From assembly GCA_013911625.1 (NCBI GenBank), contig JACESW010000010.1, forward strand, positions 1 to 15,526: a stretch of 15,526 nucleotides of DNA, read 5' to 3'. The notes under the pieces were generated by a model that searched no databases, was not told where the DNA came from, and saw nothing but the letters and a program-made list of their open reading frames with translations. The position numbers were made by a program, and so were the translations under genes. Each line of letters begins with the position of its first letter. The first letter of the stretch is position 1. This DNA is from Cryomorphaceae bacterium (GTDB lineage: Bacteria; Bacteroidota; Bacteroidia; Flavobacteriales; Schleiferiaceae). Below are positions 1-6,716 of the stretch, one piece after another.

Positions 1-58
1 ATATAGTAGTTACTAAGCTCATTAAGACAATATTTTCTGAAAGTGTCACAATGATTCT

Positions 59-110
59 GTGTTTCAACCCTACCCCTGCCACTCATGAATTGATTTCGGT
101 TTTGAAACAC
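59..110. repeat. Inverted repeat, 9-base arms
   Basis: GTGTTTCAA at 59-67 is the exact reverse complement of TTGAAACAC at 102-110, with 34 bases between. It could be an operator, the stem of a small RNA, or chance in AT-rich DNA. No T-run follows either arm, so it is not an obvious intrinsic terminator. Confidence 0.35.
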
Positions 111-195
111 TAACCCGTTTATTATTGGATAATACTCCATCCCATTATTTCATTCAAATATTTATGTAATGTGTACCCTAAAAGGGGTATCTGTG

Positions 196-225
196 TTGGT
201 CCAAAATCAGCGATTGTAAAATTTG
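196..225 (+). promoter_or_regulatory. Weak candidate promoter for the HAD gene
   Basis: TTG at 196-198 is followed after 18 bases by TAAAATTTG (217-225). This resembles the Bacteroidota pair TTG / TAnnTTTG but has one extra base inside the -7 box. It would give a leader of roughly 75 bases before the ATG at 308. No better candidate was seen closer to the gene. Confidence 0.25.
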
Positions 226-307
226 CAGTTCACTAATTGAGTAAACATTCGTCGCGGCATTCAGGTATATTGCGCTGTAACTTGCAGCAAGATTTAAGCC
301 CCAAACC

Positions 308-919
308 ATGATAAAGCAAATTTGGTTCGACTTTGGAAACGTCTTCATTCCCATCTTCCCTGAACGCACAAAAGAAGCGTTTGAGAATCGTGGGGTCCAA
401 TTCACTGAGGAAGGCATTCAGCGCCTCAATCAGGAATATGAAGTAGGTGAGGTTACCTCAGCGCAATTCTTCCAGGAGATCGCTTCCAGTTGCAAATACC
501 TTCAAAGTTCTTCCGCCATATCGTATGCTTGGAATGAGCTGCTGGGCGAAATGACAGACCCAACGCTTTTCCTAAAGAAACTAGGTAGGTCTTATGATTT
601 ATGTCTGGTAAGCAATACAAACGAAGCGCACATCAGACACATTCGCAAACAAGCCGGCCCATTCCTGTGGAACAGCTTCGTAGAGAAGTTTGAAGCGTTG
701 TTTTTATCGTATGAAATTGGCCATAGAAAACCAGATGCAAGCTATTTCAACTACGTACTTGAGCACATGGATACCAAACCAGAAGAAGTGTTGTTCGTGG
801 ACGATTCTTCGGCCAATATTGCGGCTGCCGAGGCCTTAGGCATCAACACCTTCCTGTTCAACCTTCAAGAGCAAGATTTGGCCAAGGAATTACCCGCGGT
901 CTTGGCAAAGTTCGATTAA
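308..919 (+). CDS. HAD-superfamily phosphatase, YihX-like
   Basis: Protein of 203 residues in the haloacid dehalogenase superfamily, subfamily IA, closest in motif style to the YihX/glucose-1-phosphatase group; probably a cytosolic phosphatase acting on a small phosphate ester, true substrate unknown. The four HAD motifs are visible: nucleophile D8 in FDFGNV, S102 in LVSNTN, K141 in GHRKPD, and the metal-binding pair D165-D166 in FVDDSSANI. The second Asp of the usual DxD motif is Gly10; the YihX group likewise has DLGNV there, so this is not a loss. A helical cap lies at about 15-95. Start ATG at 308 immediately precedes the first beta strand and fits the family. The 3' end overlaps the converging mce gene by 30 bases. 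Confidence 0.88.
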   Translation: MIKQIWFDFGNVFIPIFPERTKEAFENRGVQFTEEGIQRLNQEYEVGEVTSAQFFQEIASSCKYLQSSSAISYAWNELLGEMTDPTLFLKKLGRSYDLCLVSNTNEAHIRHIRKQAGPFLWNSFVEKFEALFLSYEIGHRKPDASYFNYVLEHMDTKPEEVLFVDDSSANIAAAEALGINTFLFNLQEQDLAKELPAVLAKFD

Positions 920-1303
920 CGTACCGCCCGTGCCTTTGGGGTGTAAGAAACATACCCACTTATTATCAGCACCCGCTTTGGGCTCTTTGTTGAGCAAAGT
1001 GAATCCTTCACCTTCAAGACGCCCCATTTCGGCTTTGATATCCTCCACGGCATAGGCGACATGGTGAATACCCTCGCCGCGTTTTTCAATGAATTTGGCG
1101 ATGGGGCTGTCCGGATTTGTAGCTTCCAATAGCTCGATCTTGTTTGGCCCTGCTATAAAGAAGCTCGTTCGCACCCCTTCGCTCTCTACGGCCTCTTCTT
1201 TGTAGGGAGGCACACCCAAAATTTTGGTGTACATGGCATTCCCGTCTTCGAGACTCTTCACTGCGATGCCGAGGTGTTCTATCTTGGTGAGGTGGTGGTC
1301 CAT
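890..1303 (-). CDS. mce: Methylmalonyl-CoA epimerase
   Basis: Protein of 137 residues, the usual length for methylmalonyl-CoA epimerase, a VOC-fold (glyoxalase/dioxygenase-like) metalloenzyme that interconverts (R)- and (S)-methylmalonyl-CoA between propionyl-CoA carboxylase and methylmalonyl-CoA mutase. Visible family features are HLGIAV with H10 near the start, KIELLE with E57, GEGIHHVAY with H80/H81, and the C-terminal TLIELCQ with E131. These match the expected metal ligands and catalytic acid of the family, though exact assignment needs an alignment. Its ATG overlaps the stop of the upstream ABC exporter by one base (TAATG), which implies translational coupling. The 3' end overlaps the converging HAD gene. 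The carboxylase beta subunit of the same pathway lies about 10 kb away. Confidence 0.93.
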   Translation of the reverse strand: MDHHLTKIEHLGIAVKSLEDGNAMYTKILGVPPYKEEAVESEGVRTSFFIAGPNKIELLEATNPDSPIAKFIEKRGEGIHHVAYAVEDIKAEMGRLEGEGFTLLNKEPKAGADNKWVCFLHPKGTGGTLIELCQDRG

Positions 1304-3096
1304 TATTCTGCGTTTAGGTCTCCTAAGTTAACCAATGCAGCGTATTTGCCGCCCTTCTCAATCAGTTCTGCATGTGTGCCCAATTCTACCACACGACCCT
1401 CCTCGATGTATGCTATCTGGTCAGCGTTCTTAATGGTACTCAATCGGTGCGCCACAACCACAGTTGTGCGGTCCTTCATCAACCCCTCGAGTGCCTGTTG
1501 CACCCTTGCTTCACTTTCATTGTCGAGGGCGGCGGTTGCTTCATCCAACAACAATAGCTTCGGATCGGCATAAAAGGCACGTGCAATACTCAACCTTTGA
1601 CGCTGACCACCACTTAAGGTAGATCCGCCTTCACCAATGGCTTTACCCGTGGCCCAATCCCCGGCAAATTCTGTACAGTAGGCAGCCTCTAATGCTTCAC
1701 TAACCTTGGTTAGGTCTGGCGTACTGCCCAATGCAACGTTCCCAGCAAAAGAAGTATTGAACAACAACGGTTGCTGCGGCACCCAACCTAAATTTCTTCG
1801 ATAGGCCTTGAGCTCCGCATCCTTTAAATTGAGGTCACCTAATACTATCGATCCTTGCTGCGGGTGAGAAAACCCGGCCAAAAGGTGAAGTAAGGTCGTT
1901 TTTCCAGATCCTGAAGGCCCCACAAGAGCGGTCGTCTTCCCGGCTGGAATAATGAGTTCTAGTTTGTTAATGATGGGGTGCTCGTCGTATGCGAATTGGA
2001 CCCCAGAGAACGTAATGTCCTCTTGCCACTGACTGTCTTTTGGAGCTATGCTTCCATTCTTCGCCTCCTCCATGTCCAGCACCTCAAAAACACGGGCGGC
2101 AGAGGCATTGCCTTTTTGAATGTCGTACAGCGCGTTCGTCACGTTCTTAAAAGCAGGGATCAATTGATAAAACAACACTACGAATGCGATGAGTTCGCCA
2201 CCGGTTAGGCTGCGCCCAGCGATGACTTCCATTCCCCCGAGGTATAAGACGACCAAGAGTACGCTTACACCCAGTACTTCAGCTATGGGAGAGCTTAGGT
2301 CTCGCTTTCGAAACACACTCACCATGTGAGCTGTCCATGCCGAGAGACTTTGCTCGTAGCGTTTCGACATCGCCTCTTCAGCCACAAAGGCCTTGATGAT
2401 GGGTAGGTTGGTCAAAACTTCTTCTAGTGCAGAAGTGTTCTGCCCCAATTCTTCCTGCGCCTTCTTCGCGCTTTTTTTCAAACTGCGCCCAACGGTGGCT
2501 ATGAGTCCGCCAGAAATAGGGATAATGGCAATGGCCAATAGCGTCAATTTTGGGCTCATGGTAAAGAGCAGCACCAAAGTTCCTATGATCATCAGGGGAT
2601 CTCGAACGAAGCCTTCCATGCCCTTTAGCATGGACCATTCAATCTCGTTCAAATCGGCCGTTGCTCTAGTCAACATATCGCCCTTTTTAAGATCGCTGTG
2701 CTGACGTAAGCTAAGGGCAATCCACTTGTCATGCAATTGCTGCTTGAGGTATGCTACGACCCCATTTCTAACAGGAGCAAGGGTGAATAGGGCCGCATAT
2801 CGGCTGATGTTCTTGAGGATGAAGATGCAGAATGTGACGGCCACTGTTGCTTGCAGGGTCTTGGCAGCACCGTGCTGTGCTTTATAGGTTTCGACCACCT
2901 CGGCAAGGGCCAGCTTCCATCCCGCCGAACTCGAAAGCTCGGTACCTGGGGTGTCAAAAATCAGATTTAGGATGGGAATCAAGGCGCCCACGGACCCAAT
3001 GCTAAAGATGACTGTGAGCATGTTGAATACAGCGGCCAACACGACCAAAGGCATGTAAGGTTGTAAGAGCGATAAGATGCGAGCGAATGATTTCAT
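1303..3096 (-). CDS. ABC exporter, fused membrane and ATPase domains
   Basis: Half-transporter of 597 residues (MsbA/LmrA-like type): an N-terminal six-helix membrane domain (about 1-330) followed by an ATPase domain (about 350-597). In the ATPase, Walker A GPSGSGKT is at 393-400, the signature LSGGQ at 494-498, Walker B LLLLDE ends at D518-E519, the D-loop is AALD, and an H-loop AHRLST follows. It probably works as a homodimer exporting a lipid or other hydrophobic substrate from the inner membrane; the substrate cannot be read from sequence. I chose the ATG at 3096 because MKSFARILSLLQPY begins a normal family N-terminus. An in-frame ATG at 3219 would add 41 residues and run over the divergent rbfA start. 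It is the first gene of a two-gene operon with mce. Confidence 0.92.
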   Translation of the reverse strand: MKSFARILSLLQPYMPLVVLAAVFNMLTVIFSIGSVGALIPILNLIFDTPGTELSSSAGWKLALAEVVETYKAQHGAAKTLQATVAVTFCIFILKNISRYAALFTLAPVRNGVVAYLKQQLHDKWIALSLRQHSDLKKGDMLTRATADLNEIEWSMLKGMEGFVRDPLMIIGTLVLLFTMSPKLTLLAIAIIPISGGLIATVGRSLKKSAKKAQEELGQNTSALEEVLTNLPIIKAFVAEEAMSKRYEQSLSAWTAHMVSVFRKRDLSSPIAEVLGVSVLLVVLYLGGMEVIAGRSLTGGELIAFVVLFYQLIPAFKNVTNALYDIQKGNASAARVFEVLDMEEAKNGSIAPKDSQWQEDITFSGVQFAYDEHPIINKLELIIPAGKTTALVGPSGSGKTTLLHLLAGFSHPQQGSIVLGDLNLKDAELKAYRRNLGWVPQQPLLFNTSFAGNVALGSTPDLTKVSEALEAAYCTEFAGDWATGKAIGEGGSTLSGGQRQRLSIARAFYADPKLLLLDEATAALDNESEARVQQALEGLMKDRTTVVVAHRLSTIKNADQIAYIEEGRVVELGTHAELIEKGGKYAALVNLGDLNAE

Positions 3097-3115
3097 AAAA
3101 GCACTTCGAAGCGAA

Positions 3116-3146
3116 TTTAATTGAATTGGCGCAAATGGTATCTTTG
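3116..3146 (+). promoter_or_regulatory. Promoter of rbfA, probably leaderless
   Basis: TATCTTTG at 3139-3146 is a perfect match to the Bacteroidota -7 box TAnnTTTG. It ends only four bases before the rbfA ATG at 3151, so transcription would start at or next to the start codon. The upstream element is weak: TTT at 3116-3118 with a 20-base spacer, or TTG at 3121-3123 with 15. A CAAA at 3132-3135 on the opposite strand gives a degenerate box facing the ABC exporter. Confidence 0.6.
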
Positions 3147-3150
3147 TGGC

Positions 3151-3510
3151 ATGGAAAGTACAAGACAACTTAAGATTGCCAAGCTTCTTCAGAAAGAAAT
3201 GGCGACTATTCTGCAACAAATGGCTCGCGAAAATTTCCCTGGCACACTACTCAGTGTAAGTAAGGTTCGCGTGAGTCCTGATTTAGGGGTAGCTAAAATC
3301 TACGTCAGTATTTTTCCGGTGGCGAAAACTAAAGAAGTGGAAGAATTTATCGCATTGAACCAAAGCAAACTTCGTGGCGCTCTAGGTCGCAGTGTAGGCA
3401 ATCAACTTCGCGTGACGCCAGAACTCATGATTTATACTGACGACAGTCTGGAATACGAAGAGAACATCGAACGTCTACTTCGCGGGGAAGGAGACAGCCC
3501 GATTAAATAA
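3151..3510 (+). CDS. rbfA: 30S ribosome-binding factor A
   Basis: Protein of 119 residues, normal for RbfA, the single-KH-domain factor that binds the immature 30S subunit and helps 16S rRNA 5'-end maturation, notably in the cold. Family features are the N-terminal helix with RQLKIAKLLQKEMATIL, the strand region VSKVRVSPDLGVAKIYVSIF, and the C-terminal LRVTPELMIYTDDSLEYEENIERLL. The ATG at 3151 is preferred over an in-frame ATG at 3121: it gives the canonical N-terminus and lies four bases after a perfect -7 box. The following permease is in the same reading frame, separated only by this TAA and two codons. Confidence 0.95.
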   Translation: MESTRQLKIAKLLQKEMATILQQMARENFPGTLLSVSKVRVSPDLGVAKIYVSIFPVAKTKEVEEFIALNQSKLRGALGRSVGNQLRVTPELMIYTDDSLEYEENIERLLRGEGDSPIK

Positions 3511-3516
3511 GACCCC

Positions 3517-4719
3517 TTGCCGTCGTTCTCGTCCTTCATAGCTAAGAAATACTTCTTCTCCCTAGGTAAACTGGGAGCCATTCGACTGATGTCCCTTGCG
3601 GCTTTGGTGGGTTTAGCCTTAGGAACGGCAGCCATGACCGTAGTTTTAAGCGCCTTTGCTGGACTCGAGGATCTTATTTTAACCCAATTCGAGGATGCCA
3701 ACGCGACACTAAAAATTGAATCGGCCACAGGTCCTTATGTAGAGCTTACATCAGAGGATTCATTGTTTTTAAGCGGTCTTGAAGCCAATTACGAGGAAAC
3801 CTCGACAATGGCGATCTATGAGAAGCGCGTGCTGCTCACCTATGGGGAAAACCAACAAATCGCTTACCTATTGGGTGTGCCAAAAGACTATGCGGAACGG
3901 CATCATTTGCCCGAGCACTTGCTCACCATGGCAGATCCTGCGATGGACTATGGAACCTACACATTGACTTTGGGAGCCGGGGTTGCCTATCACCTCGGAC
4001 TAAGCTCCACAAATCCGCCTCCTATTGTATCCGTTTATCTTCCAAAGATTACGTCAAAAACGAATGTCTTAAATCTTAGTGATGCCATCGAAGGTCAGAA
4101 CGCATTTGCAACGGCCATACATAGCGTACAGCCGGATTACGATCAGAAATACGCCTTGGCCCCGCAAGGCTGGTTCAAAGACTTCACAGGTGCCAAAGCC
4201 CCGTCTTTTGTTGAGATACACACCGCACAGGAGCGTCGGGTACGGAGAGCTATAGAAGGACATTTTGGCGATAGAATGACCATTGCGAACCGATTGGAAC
4301 AAGAAGCCACCCTCTTCAAGGTGATGCGCTCTGAAAGAATGGTGGTGGTATTCATCTTAGCCTTTATTGTACTTCTTGCCAGCTTCGGTGTTGTAAGTGC
4401 ACTGATCATTATTGCACTAGAAAAGAAGGACGATGTACACACCTTGTGGGCCATGGGGGCCTCCGAAAGCGACTTGCGCAGTATCTTCTTTAAAAACGGG
4501 CTATTGATTGTCGCCACTGGTTGGCTCAGTGGATTGGTTGTAGGTCTTGGAATCATTGCCTTACAACATTACGTGGGTATAGTGCCCTTGGGAACTGGAT
4601 ACGTCCAAGAATATTATCCCGTCAGTTTAAAATGGGAACATATTGCATTGACCAGTACCATCGTTTTGGGCATCGGTAGCAGTCTCAGTGCGTGGGCAAC
4701 GCGCCGCGTGATTAAATAG
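3517..4719 (+). CDS. FtsX-family ABC permease, LolC/LolE type
   Basis: Inner-membrane protein of 400 residues with the LolC/LolE layout: a first membrane helix at about 22-48, a large periplasmic domain (about 50-270), and three further helices at about 276-300, 328-352 and 373-395. The N-terminal FIAKKYFFSLGKLG and the stretch up to VVLSAFAGLEDLI match the family start, so the protein must begin upstream of Met25 (ATG at 3589). The only plausible start is TTG at 3517, six bases after the rbfA stop; no ATG or GTG is available between the in-frame rbfA stop and Met25. In proteobacteria such permeases extract lipoproteins toward LolA together with the ATPase LolD; no ATPase gene is adjacent here. 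The 3' end overlaps dusB by 8 bases. Lipoprotein release is inferred from family only. Confidence 0.88.
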   Translation: MPSFSSFIAKKYFFSLGKLGAIRLMSLAALVGLALGTAAMTVVLSAFAGLEDLILTQFEDANATLKIESATGPYVELTSEDSLFLSGLEANYEETSTMAIYEKRVLLTYGENQQIAYLLGVPKDYAERHHLPEHLLTMADPAMDYGTYTLTLGAGVAYHLGLSSTNPPPIVSVYLPKITSKTNVLNLSDAIEGQNAFATAIHSVQPDYDQKYALAPQGWFKDFTGAKAPSFVEIHTAQERRVRRAIEGHFGDRMTIANRLEQEATLFKVMRSERMVVVFILAFIVLLASFGVVSALIIIALEKKDDVHTLWAMGASESDLRSIFFKNGLLIVATGWLSGLVVGLGIIALQHYVGIVPLGTGYVQEYYPVSLKWEHIALTSTIVLGIGSSLSAWATRRVIK

Positions 4720-5767
4720 TTTGCTTCCCTGTAGTGCGGCCGTACTGCAGATTATTCAGATCGCTTAAATCTTGTTCATTGCCATATTTCGCAATGTATT
4801 CTTGTTCAATTTCGTCTAAAGTAGCCAGAACTTCTGACGGATCTTCGATGGTCACTAAACGCGTACGATACGGCTTGAAATGACTTAGACCGCGGAAATA
4901 GTTGGTGTAATGCTTACGGGTTTCCATAATGGCATAACGCTCTTCCTTCCACTTCAGACTCAATTCAAAGTGCTCCCGCGCTGCCGCCACGCGCTCCTTC
5001 ACAGAGGGCCTTCTCGCTTCCACGCCGTGTTCAAAATAATGCTTGATTTCGTTGAAAATCCAAGGATATCCGATAGACGCACGACCAATCATAATCCCAT
5101 CTACACCGTATTTATTGCGGTACTCCATAGCCTTTGGACCGCTATCCACATCGCCGTTTCCAAAAACAGGGATGTGCAGGCGAGGGTTGTTCTTAGTTTC
5201 GGCAATCAACGACCAATCGGCTTCACCTTTATACATCTGCTTGCGCGTACGACCGTGAATGGAGATGGCCTGGATTCCAACATCCTGCAAGCGCTCTGCG
5301 ACTTCAACGATGTATTTAGTGTTGTCGTCCCAGCCCAACCTGGTTTTAACGGTCACCGGCTTATCGACGGCCTTAACAATCTCAGCCGTCATCTTCACCA
5401 TCTTTGGAATATCCTGCAGGATACCTGCACCAGCGCCTTTACAGGCTACATTTTTAACTGGACAACCGTAATTGATATCGATGATATCCGGATTGGACGC
5501 CGCACATACCTCGGCCGCCTGACGCATGCTTTCAATCTCGTTCCCGAAAATCTGAATGCCTAAGGGCCTTTCATATTCGTAGAAGTCCAATTTCTTGACG
5601 CTCTTCGCAGCATCGCGTATCAATCCTTCTGAAGAGATGAATTCGGTGTACATCACATCTGCCCCGTGATCCTTACAGAGTTTCCTAAAGGGCGGATCAC
5701 TCACATCCTCCATCGGAGCGAGCAATAAAGGGAAGTCCCCTAATTCGATATCTCCTATCTTTACCAT
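4712..5767 (-). CDS. dusB: tRNA-dihydrouridine synthase B
   Basis: Protein of 351 residues. Dus enzymes use FMN and NADPH to reduce uridines in the tRNA D-loop to dihydrouridine. The N-terminal TIM barrel shows the FMN site LLLAPMEDVSDPPFR (14-28), the catalytic Cys in NYGCP (C102), K141 in VKTRLGWDD and H171 in ISIHGRTRKQMYKG, followed by GNGDV and the phosphate-binding GIMIGRASIGYPWIF. A helical C-terminal domain follows (HFELSL, KHYTNYFRG). Length is slightly above the usual 320-340 because of the C-terminal tail. The start at 5767 gives the family N-terminus and lies four bases after a perfect -7 box, so the mRNA is probably leaderless. It converges on the permease gene with an 8-base overlap. 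Confidence 0.94.
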   Translation of the reverse strand: MVKIGDIELGDFPLLLAPMEDVSDPPFRKLCKDHGADVMYTEFISSEGLIRDAAKSVKKLDFYEYERPLGIQIFGNEIESMRQAAEVCAASNPDIIDINYGCPVKNVACKGAGAGILQDIPKMVKMTAEIVKAVDKPVTVKTRLGWDDNTKYIVEVAERLQDVGIQAISIHGRTRKQMYKGEADWSLIAETKNNPRLHIPVFGNGDVDSGPKAMEYRNKYGVDGIMIGRASIGYPWIFNEIKHYFEHGVEARRPSVKERVAAAREHFELSLKWKEERYAIMETRKHYTNYFRGLSHFKPYRTRLVTIEDPSEVLATLDEIEQEYIAKYGNEQDLSDLNNLQYGRTTGKQTI

Positions 5768-5771
5768 GCTG

Positions 5772-5803
5772 CAAAAATACGACGGGATGAGCTACACTGA
5801 CAA
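5772..5803 (-). promoter_or_regulatory. Promoter of dusB, probably leaderless
   Basis: On the minus strand TATTTTTG (5779-5772) matches TAnnTTTG exactly and ends four bases before the dusB ATG. A TTG (5803-5801) lies 21 bases upstream, which is near the usual spacing. The promoter lies inside or against the 5' end of the divergent protease gene. A one-mismatch box facing the other way, TATCTTTA at 5756-5763 (+), is inside dusB and could serve the protease. Confidence 0.6.
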
Positions 5804-6698
5804 GACTTTAGAATGGGGTAATGCAAGATCTGCATTGACACTGTTTTTTATCACCGTAGCGAGCCTAGTATTCTTTGGAGGCATTGGTTTAACCTTTGTC
5901 AATACCACCTATGGTGTCGCATCTCCAGAAGGCATGCGGTGGTTCCAATTCTCTGTCTCGCTTGGGCTGTTCTTAATGCCCCCCCTCATATTCGCACAGA
6001 TTGCCGCTAGCAACCCCTCGAGATTTCTAAACCTAGTCTTCTTACCTAGCTACGGTTCTGCCACCCATTCCAGAAAAAATGCCGAGAAGCTTCCGCCGTC
6101 TAGCCATACCTATGCGGCTTTAGCATTGACATGTGTAGGTGCCTTTTTCGCCATTGACCTTCTCGCACAATTCAACCAATCTATCGTTCCTGATACCGAT
6201 TACTTCCAAGGCCTAAAAGACCAAGAAGCACTTGTTACCGACTCACTTAAAACATTGCTGCAGGACACTTCGTTGATCGCTCTTTTGGCTAATGCTGTGG
6301 TGATGGTCTTGGTACCTGCCTTCGGCGAAGAGTTCTTTTTCCGTGGCGTACTGCAAAAGTTATTTCAAAGAAGCATTGGGGTACGTGGCGCAGTCCTCGC
6401 TAGTGCAGCATGCTTTGCTATCGCTCATCAACAGCCTTTAAGCTTCATTCCGCTGCTATTTATGGGTATTCTGCTGGGCTACACCAAATACTGGACAGGC
6501 AGTCTCTGGGCGCCTATTTTACTCCACTCCATAAATAATGGGTTTGCATTACTATCGTCGTACGCAGCAGGCGGAGAACTACAGACAGAAAGTACCATGG
6601 CCCTCGGATGGAGCATCGTGGGTCTTGTCCCATTGGTCTTTGGAATACTGTGGTTGAGAAATATTCGTGGCAAACATACCGCTTGGCTTAAGTCGTAA
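5787..6698 (+). CDS. CPBP-family intramembrane metalloprotease
   Basis: Polytopic inner-membrane protein of 303 residues, CPBP (CAAX protease and bacteriocin-processing, Abi) family. The three conserved motifs are present: E181-E182 with R186 in EEFFFRG, H214 in FAIAHQQ, and H247 with N250/N251 in HSINN, the expected catalytic and metal-binding set of a glutamate intramembrane protease. About eight hydrophobic segments are visible, the first at about 15-40. Substrate is unknown. I prefer the ATG at 5787; an in-frame ATG at 5766 adds seven residues but would overlap the dusB start codon by two bases. A 6-base-arm hairpin spans its stop codon. Confidence 0.85.
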   Translation: MSYTDKTLEWGNARSALTLFFITVASLVFFGGIGLTFVNTTYGVASPEGMRWFQFSVSLGLFLMPPLIFAQIAASNPSRFLNLVFLPSYGSATHSRKNAEKLPPSSHTYAALALTCVGAFFAIDLLAQFNQSIVPDTDYFQGLKDQEALVTDSLKTLLQDTSLIALLANAVVMVLVPAFGEEFFFRGVLQKLFQRSIGVRGAVLASAACFAIAHQQPLSFIPLLFMGILLGYTKYWTGSLWAPILLHSINNGFALLSSYAAGGELQTESTMALGWSIVGLVPLVFGILWLRNIRGKHTAWLKS

Positions 6699-6712
6699 AA
6701 CGACTATCTTGT
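6683..6712 (+). promoter_or_regulatory. Candidate promoter of the cupin gene
   Basis: TTG at 6683-6685, a 19-base spacer, then TATCTTGT at 6705-6712, which matches TAnnTTTG except that its last two bases are GT instead of TG. It ends four bases before the cupin ATG at 6717, the same distance as in rbfA and dusB. The TTG lies within the last codons of the protease gene. Confidence 0.45.
6691..6705. repeat. Short hairpin across the protease stop codon
   Basis: AGTCGT (6691-6696) pairs with ACGACT (6700-6705) around an AAA loop. It covers the TAA of the protease gene and falls in the spacer of the cupin promoter candidate. No clean T-run follows (ATCTTGTT), so it is at best a weak terminator; it may instead be a regulatory site or chance. 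Confidence 0.35.
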
Positions 6713-6716
6713 TGCT

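Larger units (their letters stand above)
1..307. other. Gene-free leading region
   Basis: No credible coding region is visible on either strand in these 307 bases; stop codons are frequent and the composition is AT-rich. It holds a 9-base inverted repeat (59-67 with 102-110), a small hairpin (TACCC at 174-178 with GGGTA at 185-189) and a weak promoter candidate for the HAD gene. I checked for tRNA-like, tmRNA-like and RNase P-like features and recognised none. The upstream neighbouring gene must end before base 1. Confidence 0.6.

Noticed and set aside
58..90. Possible tRNA 3' end (CCCCTGCCA)
   Set aside because: No matching acceptor 5' strand, no GTTCRA T-loop and no anticodon arm were found.
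308..340. Missing second Asp of the HAD DxD motif as a sign of an inactive enzyme
   Set aside because: The YihX-type subgroup normally has Gly there (DLGNV), and the other three motifs are intact.
3121..3150. Upstream in-frame ATG-side extension of rbfA
   Set aside because: The extra ten residues cover the -7 box TATCTTTG and are not part of the RbfA family; ATG at 3151 is better.
3097..3219. N-terminal extension of the ABC exporter from ATG at 3219
   Set aside because: It would overlap the divergent rbfA start and its promoter and add 41 residues with no family match; ATG at 3096 gives a normal N-terminus.
4910..5563. Long open frame (217 codons) antisense to dusB
   Set aside because: It lies wholly opposite a well-motivated dusB gene, has no recognisable domain, and is explained by dusB codon composition.
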